This document shows positions 7,267 to 10,262 of a DNA stretch of 10,262 nucleotides, piece after piece; position 1 is the first letter of the stretch; each line of letters opens with the position of its first letter. The DNA lies in assembly GCA_030017815.1 (NCBI GenBank), contig JASEGX010000081.1:1-10262 (forward strand). The letters are read 5' to 3'. The translations under genes and the position numbers were made by a program. The notes beneath the pieces are model-generated. The model was not told the DNA's origin, did no database searches, and worked only from the letters and a program-made list of their open reading frames with translations. The DNA comes from Thermodesulfobacteriota bacterium. GTDB lineage: Bacteria > Desulfobacterota > QYQD01.

Positions 7267-8496
7267 TTATTCAGCCATCAGGTCTGCTTCATTCAGGGAT
7301 ACAATGACTTCCTTATATGCGCTCAAAAGCGCCGGGCGCTGATCCTCCGGGACTTCGTGCGATTCAAGGCAGCGTTTGAACACGTCTGTTACGTCCAGGT
7401 CGTCGAGCGTTTCATCTGTATCCATCCTGCTCATGGCACGTTCCAGCACCCGGTTGTTCTTAACGCGGAGGATCTCTATGCCGGTCCCTTCGATTGCCTC
7501 GTCCAATCGCTCGCGGAGGCTGCCGGCTATCTCATCTCCTTCATATACTATGTCCAGCCAGGCGTTGCTCCCTCTGGTCTTCAACGCATCGATGTCTCGG
7601 GCAATGGTTTGCCAATCCCCCCGCAGGGTTTTGAGTTCCTGAAACCTGGGCACGGGTATCTTCGTGACATTGGGGGAATTTCCCAAAAACTCCACGAGGA
7701 CCACGCTTTTTCCCTGTTCAGCTTCCCCGAAGCCGATGGGCAGGGGTGAACCTGAATAGCGTATGAAATCTGAACCGCCCACCGTTTGAGGAATATGAAG
7801 ATGCCCCAGCGCAAGGTAATCGATACACTCAGGAAACACATCCATTCTGACTTGCGCAAGGGAGCCGATATACAGTTCACGCACCCCATCGCCCTCAATG
7901 GTCTGGCCGCCTGCAGCGTAAAGATGCCCCATGGCGATAATCGGGATGGGCTTTTTCAGCCTGGCGCGTTTTTCTTCGGCCGCTTCACACACCATACGGT
8001 AATGGGTCCTGATCCCTTCAATGATTTTTCTCTCCTTGTCCTCAATGCTCTCACCGGCCTCGGCGGTGCGGATATCGCGGTCTCTGAGATACGGGATGGC
8101 GCAGACAATGAGCCGGGGCTCCTGATCCGGCCCGGCAAGCACGATCAGTTCATCTGCAGGAGGGTCGGATGCACACCCCACGACATGGATGTTCAGAGAT
8201 TGCAGGAGTTCCCGGGGCGCGTTTAAAAAAGACGGCGAATCATGATTTCCTGCCGTGACAACCACATGACGGTTTGGAGCGGCTGCCACACGGTAGAGGA
8301 AACGATAATACAACGCCTGTGCATGGTTGCTGGGCGTGCTGTTGTCGAACACGTCGCCCGCCACAAGCAGTACATCAATATTTTCGTCCTCCATAAGACC
8401 GGCCAGCCAGTTAAGGAACGCTTTGAGTTCCTCGTATCTCTTGCGGCCATACAGAGCGCGGCCAATGTGCCAGTCGGAGGTGTGGAGAAGCTTCAC
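7267..8496 (-). CDS. sbcD: SbcD, nuclease subunit of the SbcCD complex
   Basis: A 409-residue Mre11-type metallophosphoesterase that supplies the Mn2+-dependent exo/endonuclease activity of SbcCD. Metal motifs visible in order: HTSDWHIG (Asp8, His10), AGDVFD (Asp48), AGNHDSP (Asn84, His85), MGHLYAAG, and ALGHLHIP with the last His pair. The C-terminal third (about 290-400) is the usual capping/SbcC-binding part. The start is GTG, with AAGGAAGGA six bases upstream; the conserved MKLLHTSDW begins exactly there. The gap to abiEii upstream is only 40 bp and shows no promoter, so expression probably depends on read-through from abiE. A second, broken copy of its first 20 codons lies 1.7 kb upstream, beyond abiE, behind a good promoter. 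The protein itself looks complete. Confidence 0.97.
   Translation of the reverse strand: MKLLHTSDWHIGRALYGRKRYEELKAFLNWLAGLMEDENIDVLLVAGDVFDNSTPSNHAQALYYRFLYRVAAAPNRHVVVTAGNHDSPSFLNAPRELLQSLNIHVVGCASDPPADELIVLAGPDQEPRLIVCAIPYLRDRDIRTAEAGESIEDKERKIIEGIRTHYRMVCEAAEEKRARLKKPIPIIAMGHLYAAGGQTIEGDGVRELYIGSLAQVRMDVFPECIDYLALGHLHIPQTVGGSDFIRYSGSPLPIGFGEAEQGKSVVLVEFLGNSPNVTKIPVPRFQELKTLRGDWQTIARDIDALKTRGSNAWLDIVYEGDEIAGSLRERLDEAIEGTGIEILRVKNNRVLERAMSRMDTDETLDDLDVTDVFKRCLESHEVPEDQRPALLSAYKEVIVSLNEADLMAE
8437..8495 (-). repeat. Direct repeat copy A (sbcD codons 1-20, intact)
   Basis: This is the start of sbcD. Positions 8444-8495 match 10148-10200 in the same orientation with one mismatch (8455 versus 10159) and one single-base insertion in the other copy (T at 10192). 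Codon-level similarity continues down to 8437. Upstream of the start codon the two copies are unrelated. With the other copy it brackets the abiE pair. Confidence 0.9.
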
Positions 8497-8536
8497 TACT
8501 TATCCTTCCTTGTGTTTTTCTTCGAACCCGATACGG

Positions 8537-9442
8537 TCACAGGGCCTCTTGCCATGGCCCTCCGGGCGGCCAAGACTTGTCGAAGTGGGCATCTTTCTCG
8601 ATTGCATTGATGACGGGATGTAAAAATGTCCTTATTTTTTCCATGATCGCTGAGAAATCTTCCGATATATCTGAAAAATGAGATTTCTTAAGAAACGCGA
8701 CCCATTGGGTTTGTTTCCCGGCAAGGTTGGCAAATTCTTTTGCAAATATTTCTGTCTTGGAAGTAAGAGCCGTTTTTCTGCGTCGGCATGTGGCGGTGAT
8801 TGCTTCCTGCAAGCTTAACCCCTGAAAGCAATATGTCCGGCTCAACATCCAGATATCATAAAAATCTTTCATCCGACTGTTCAGAGTTGCCAGATCCAAA
8901 GAGGCCTCAAACTTCTCCGCTACAATCGTCTCTGTGCTGTATGCCCTAACAACGGGCGGCTCCATATCAAGCAACGTGGGAAAGGTCATTTCTATCGCGG
9001 CAGGGATTACTGCATCACCAAACCCCACGTCAATCTGCATAGGCATCCTTGCTTTGCCAAGACAGGCCGTAAATTTAAGCCTTAATCCAGGATAGTCGGA
9101 ATGCTCCGACATAACCTCAATGTTCAAATTGTTAAATTCATAGACAAGACCGTCATTAATTGCCAATCCTCCAATTTGTCGAATAGCCTGAGAAACAACG
9201 TCAAGATCACCGTTCATCAGTCCCAGAAAATCAACATCTCTCGTCGTTCTTGACTGAGGGATACCCATCCCTACGAGCAGGAATCCCCCTTTAAGAATGA
9301 ATCTTTCCTTAAAAGAAGACTGTGAAAGTCGATATAGAAAACGCTCAAGCCCATACTGGATCAATAAAGATTGAAAAGGTTTTCCGCTTTGGCGGGCCAT
9401 ATGTAAGAGTCTGTCTTTCACAGACGCTGAAATATTTTTCAT
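8537..9442 (-). CDS. abiEii: AbiEii-family nucleotidyltransferase toxin
   Basis: A 301-residue toxin of the type IV AbiE system; relatives are GTP-binding nucleotidyltransferases that stop growth, and the related MenT toxins modify tRNA. Family motifs are visible: LKGGFLL (50-56) with the KGG nucleotide loop, TRDVDF (67-72) with the DxD metal pair Asp69/Asp71, QIDVGFGD (136-143) with the third Asp, AEKFEA (175-180), and RMKDFYDIW (190-198). All catalytic residues are present, so it should be active. The C-terminal helical part ends in a PPGGPWQ tail. It overlaps abiEi by ATGA, so the two are translationally coupled, and no separate strong ribosome site is seen. It stops 40 bp before the sbcD start. 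Its DNA looks AT-richer than sbcDC, especially the last 300 bp (judged by eye), in keeping with recent acquisition. Confidence 0.95.
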   Translation of the reverse strand: MKNISASVKDRLLHMARQSGKPFQSLLIQYGLERFLYRLSQSSFKERFILKGGFLLVGMGIPQSRTTRDVDFLGLMNGDLDVVSQAIRQIGGLAINDGLVYEFNNLNIEVMSEHSDYPGLRLKFTACLGKARMPMQIDVGFGDAVIPAAIEMTFPTLLDMEPPVVRAYSTETIVAEKFEASLDLATLNSRMKDFYDIWMLSRTYCFQGLSLQEAITATCRRRKTALTSKTEIFAKEFANLAGKQTQWVAFLKKSHFSDISEDFSAIMEKIRTFLHPVINAIEKDAHFDKSWPPGGPWQEAL

Positions 9443-10044
9443 GAGATCATGGCCTGAAAATACGGCATGACAAGCTTCTCAACTTTGCAGATCTTCGCGT
9501 ATTCCATCAGCTTGGCCAGGCTTGCATCACGCTGTTTAAGATAGTCCCGAGCCGCCTCAAGAGCGACATCGAGCCCCACCGTATTGCGCCAGCGGAAACA
9601 GTCAATCACGGTTTTTGGCGCATCGTAAATAGGGACTTCCTGCTCCATAATGCGGTGAATTCCGATACCCGCCTGGAATGGCAACTTGCTGTAATAAATG
9701 ATCCTGACCGGTGGATAGATTATTTTTGGTTTTCTTGTTTTTCTTTCTATAGCGATCCAGATTTCATGAGGAATCTGCGTCGTCAAGCCGTGGAAAGAGA
9801 GGGCCGAAATCAGACAGATGACACCGTTGGGAACAGCCTTGGCAACCTCAACAAGATTAATCTCCGCCGGGATATCCATATCAGCAAGCCTGTAAATTCC
9901 CCGGGTAGTTGAAATCAGCGCCCCCTCATCACGGAGACCATATAGGGTCCTTCTGTGTATTCCCTGTTCAAATGCCTCATGAGTGCGGATAAACCCACCC
10001 CGATTCTGGATAATGTCGATTGCTTTTTCTTTAGCGCTCTTCAT
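9439..10044 (-). CDS. abiEi: AbiEi-family antitoxin/transcriptional repressor
   Basis: A 201-residue antitoxin of the type IV AbiE system. The N-terminal winged helix (about 1-55: MKSAKEKAIDII, RTLYGLRDEG, RGIYRLAD) is the DNA-binding, autorepressing part. The rest (about 60-200) is the AbiEi C-terminal domain needed for antitoxicity, with SALSFHGLT, the IPHEIWIAI strand and YDAPKTVIDCF recognisable. In known systems it counters AbiEii without binding it and represses its own promoter at inverted repeats. The frame is open to 10071 (TTG) with ATGs at 10059 and 10044. I choose 10044 because family similarity begins there and the predicted -10 box (10056-10051) overlaps the earlier starts. No Shine-Dalgarno precedes it, so the message is probably leaderless. 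If transcribed from the farther promoter, a longer N-terminus is possible. Confidence 0.9.
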   Translation of the reverse strand: MKSAKEKAIDIIQNRGGFIRTHEAFEQGIHRRTLYGLRDEGALISTTRGIYRLADMDIPAEINLVEVAKAVPNGVICLISALSFHGLTTQIPHEIWIAIERKTRKPKIIYPPVRIIYYSKLPFQAGIGIHRIMEQEVPIYDAPKTVIDCFRWRNTVGLDVALEAARDYLKQRDASLAKLMEYAKICKVEKLVMPYFQAMIS

Positions 10045-10050
10045 GGAAGC

Positions 10051-10079
10051 ATGGTACATAAACGTCGGCAAATTGTCAA
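10051..10079 (-). promoter_or_regulatory. Promoter of the abiE operon
   Basis: The minus strand shows a perfect -35 TTGACA (10079-10074), a 17-bp spacer and -10 TACCAT (10056-10051). Counting seven bases on from the -10 box puts the transcription start on the A of the abiEi ATG at 10044, which predicts a leaderless mRNA. The -35 box lies inside the spacer of the dyad at 10064-10089. Confidence 0.7.
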
Positions 10080-10089
10080 GTCTGCCGAC
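10064..10089. promoter_or_regulatory. Putative AbiEi operator (7-bp perfect inverted repeat over the -35 box)
   Basis: GTCGGCA (10064-10070) and TGCCGAC (10083-10089) are perfect inverted repeats separated by 12 bp, and the spacer holds the whole -35 box. A protein bound here would block RNA polymerase. AbiEi of Streptococcus agalactiae is known to bind inverted repeats in its own promoter, so the obvious ligand is the AbiEi encoded just downstream. The link is inferred from position. Confidence 0.65.
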
Positions 10090-10109
10090 ATATTTTGACC
10101 ATAAATATG
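10089..10109. promoter_or_regulatory. Second dyad upstream of the abiE promoter
   Basis: CATATTT (10089-10095) and AAATATG (10103-10109) are perfect 7-bp inverted repeats around 7 bp, directly adjoining the operator on its upstream side. It could be a second regulator site or an AT-rich upstream promoter element. Its arms do not match the first dyad in sequence, so a shared ligand is uncertain. Confidence 0.4.
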
Positions 10110-10140
10110 ATTAAGCTATCGAGCGAAGCATCGACATGCA

Positions 10141-10201
10141 TCGTTTACGGCCATACAGGGCGCGGCCAATGTGCCAGTCGGAGGTGTGGAGTAAGCTTCA
10201 A
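10141..10201 (-). pseudogene. sbcD: Broken 5' fragment of sbcD (first 20 codons, direct repeat copy B)
   Basis: It begins at TTG (10201) and reads as the SbcD N-terminus (LHTSDWHIGRALYGRKR) if one extra base at 10192 is ignored; similarity stops after codon 20 at 10141. As it stands, the inserted base shifts the frame and the TAA at 10147-10145 ends it after 18 codons. Relative to the intact sbcD, the only substitutions in the 19 codons after the start (Ala14, Arg18, Lys19, Arg20) are synonymous; the start codon is TTG instead of GTG. It lies directly behind a strong promoter and is probably what remains of the sbcD start before abiE entered. An alternative is a fragment delivered with incoming DNA. 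Confidence 0.85.
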
Positions 10202-10207
10202 TTCTTT

Positions 10208-10236
10208 ATTATTACTCCGGCAATTGAGCATGTCAA
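10208..10236 (-). promoter_or_regulatory. Promoter stranded upstream of the sbcD fragment
   Basis: The minus strand shows a perfect -35 TTGACA (10236-10231), 17 bp, and -10 AATAAT (10213-10208, five of six). The predicted start, near 10201, is at the TTG of the sbcD fragment. It probably drove sbcD before the abiE insertion and may now feed transcription into abiE and sbcDC. The same bases could partly serve as a ribosome site (GGAG at 10218-10215) if transcription starts farther upstream. Confidence 0.6.
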
Positions 10237-10252
10237 TTTTATGCGGCATAAA
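10222..10252. promoter_or_regulatory. Two adjacent dyads over and upstream of the stranded promoter
   Basis: AATTGA (10222-10227) and TCAATT (10233-10238) form a perfect 6+6 inverted repeat that includes the -35 box. TTTATGC (10238-10244) and GCATAAA (10246-10252) form a perfect 7+7 palindrome around one base, sharing the base at 10238. The arrangement looks like repressor or activator sites. No regulator in this window is an obvious ligand. Confidence 0.45.
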
Positions 10253-10262
10253 CAACCTTTGG

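Noticed and set aside
7357..8226. Plus-strand open frames of 130 and 146 codons
   Set aside because: They lie wholly antisense to sbcD, whose protein has every family motif; no ribosome site or domain supports them.
8497..8536. Promoter or terminator in the abiEii-sbcD gap
   Set aside because: Only a ribosome site (AAGGAAGGA) is visible; there is no paired -35/-10 and no hairpin with a T run.
10120..10147. Possible recombinase site at the edge of the sbcD fragment (GCATCG-acat-GCATCG and an ATGCAT palindrome)
   Set aside because: The repeats are very short, have no counterpart at the other edge of the cassette (8497-8536), and no recombinase gene is present to interpret them.
1..10262. CRISPR array, tRNA/rRNA genes, transposase or integrase
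   Set aside because: No regularly spaced repeats, no tRNA-like cloverleaf blocks and no recombinase motifs were seen on either strand.

Overview
The window appears to come from a bacterial chromosome. Every gene supported here is read from the minus strand, so transcription runs from high to low coordinates. Gene content (full glycogen-type GlgC, bacterial GalT, SbcCD, an AbiE pair), the mixed base composition and the style of an intergenic imperfect palindrome suggest a Gram-negative bacterium, perhaps of the Desulfobacterota/Syntrophales type. That placement is an inference resting partly on recollection, not on a database match.

Layout in transcription order. (1) 10262-10072: a short region with a strong sigma70-like promoter and two adjacent dyads, then a broken copy of the first 20 codons of sbcD (10141-10201), then a second promoter with a 7+7 dyad across its -35 box. 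(2) 10044-8537: abiEi and abiEii, overlapping by ATGA, a type IV toxin-antitoxin/abortive-infection module. (3) 8496-3455: sbcD and sbcC, the hairpin and double-strand nuclease complex. The two genes are separated by a 121-bp imperfect palindromic repeat instead of the usual tight junction. (4) 3357-1: an independent promoter, a 16-codon leader ORF, then galT, a DHH-family phosphoesterase and glgC (cut by the window edge), closely packed as one operon for sugar-nucleotide/glycogen metabolism.

The most notable feature is that the abiE pair sits exactly between two direct copies of the sbcD 5' end. The intact copy starts the present sbcD. The upstream copy stops being homologous after codon 20 and carries a one-base insertion. 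It still lies directly behind what looks like the original sbcD promoter. This is the footprint expected if a small defence cassette entered at the start of sbcD, regenerated the gene and cut it off from its promoter. sbcDC would then be transcribed by read-through from the autoregulated abiE promoter. The four differences in the aligned 20 codons after the start codon are all synonymous, so the two copies probably diverged as coding sequence in different lineages before being brought together.

No RNA genes, CRISPR arrays, transposases or integrases were seen. There is no gene-free stretch over 300 bp; the longest gaps (3255-3454, 7127-7266, 10045-10262) are described as features.
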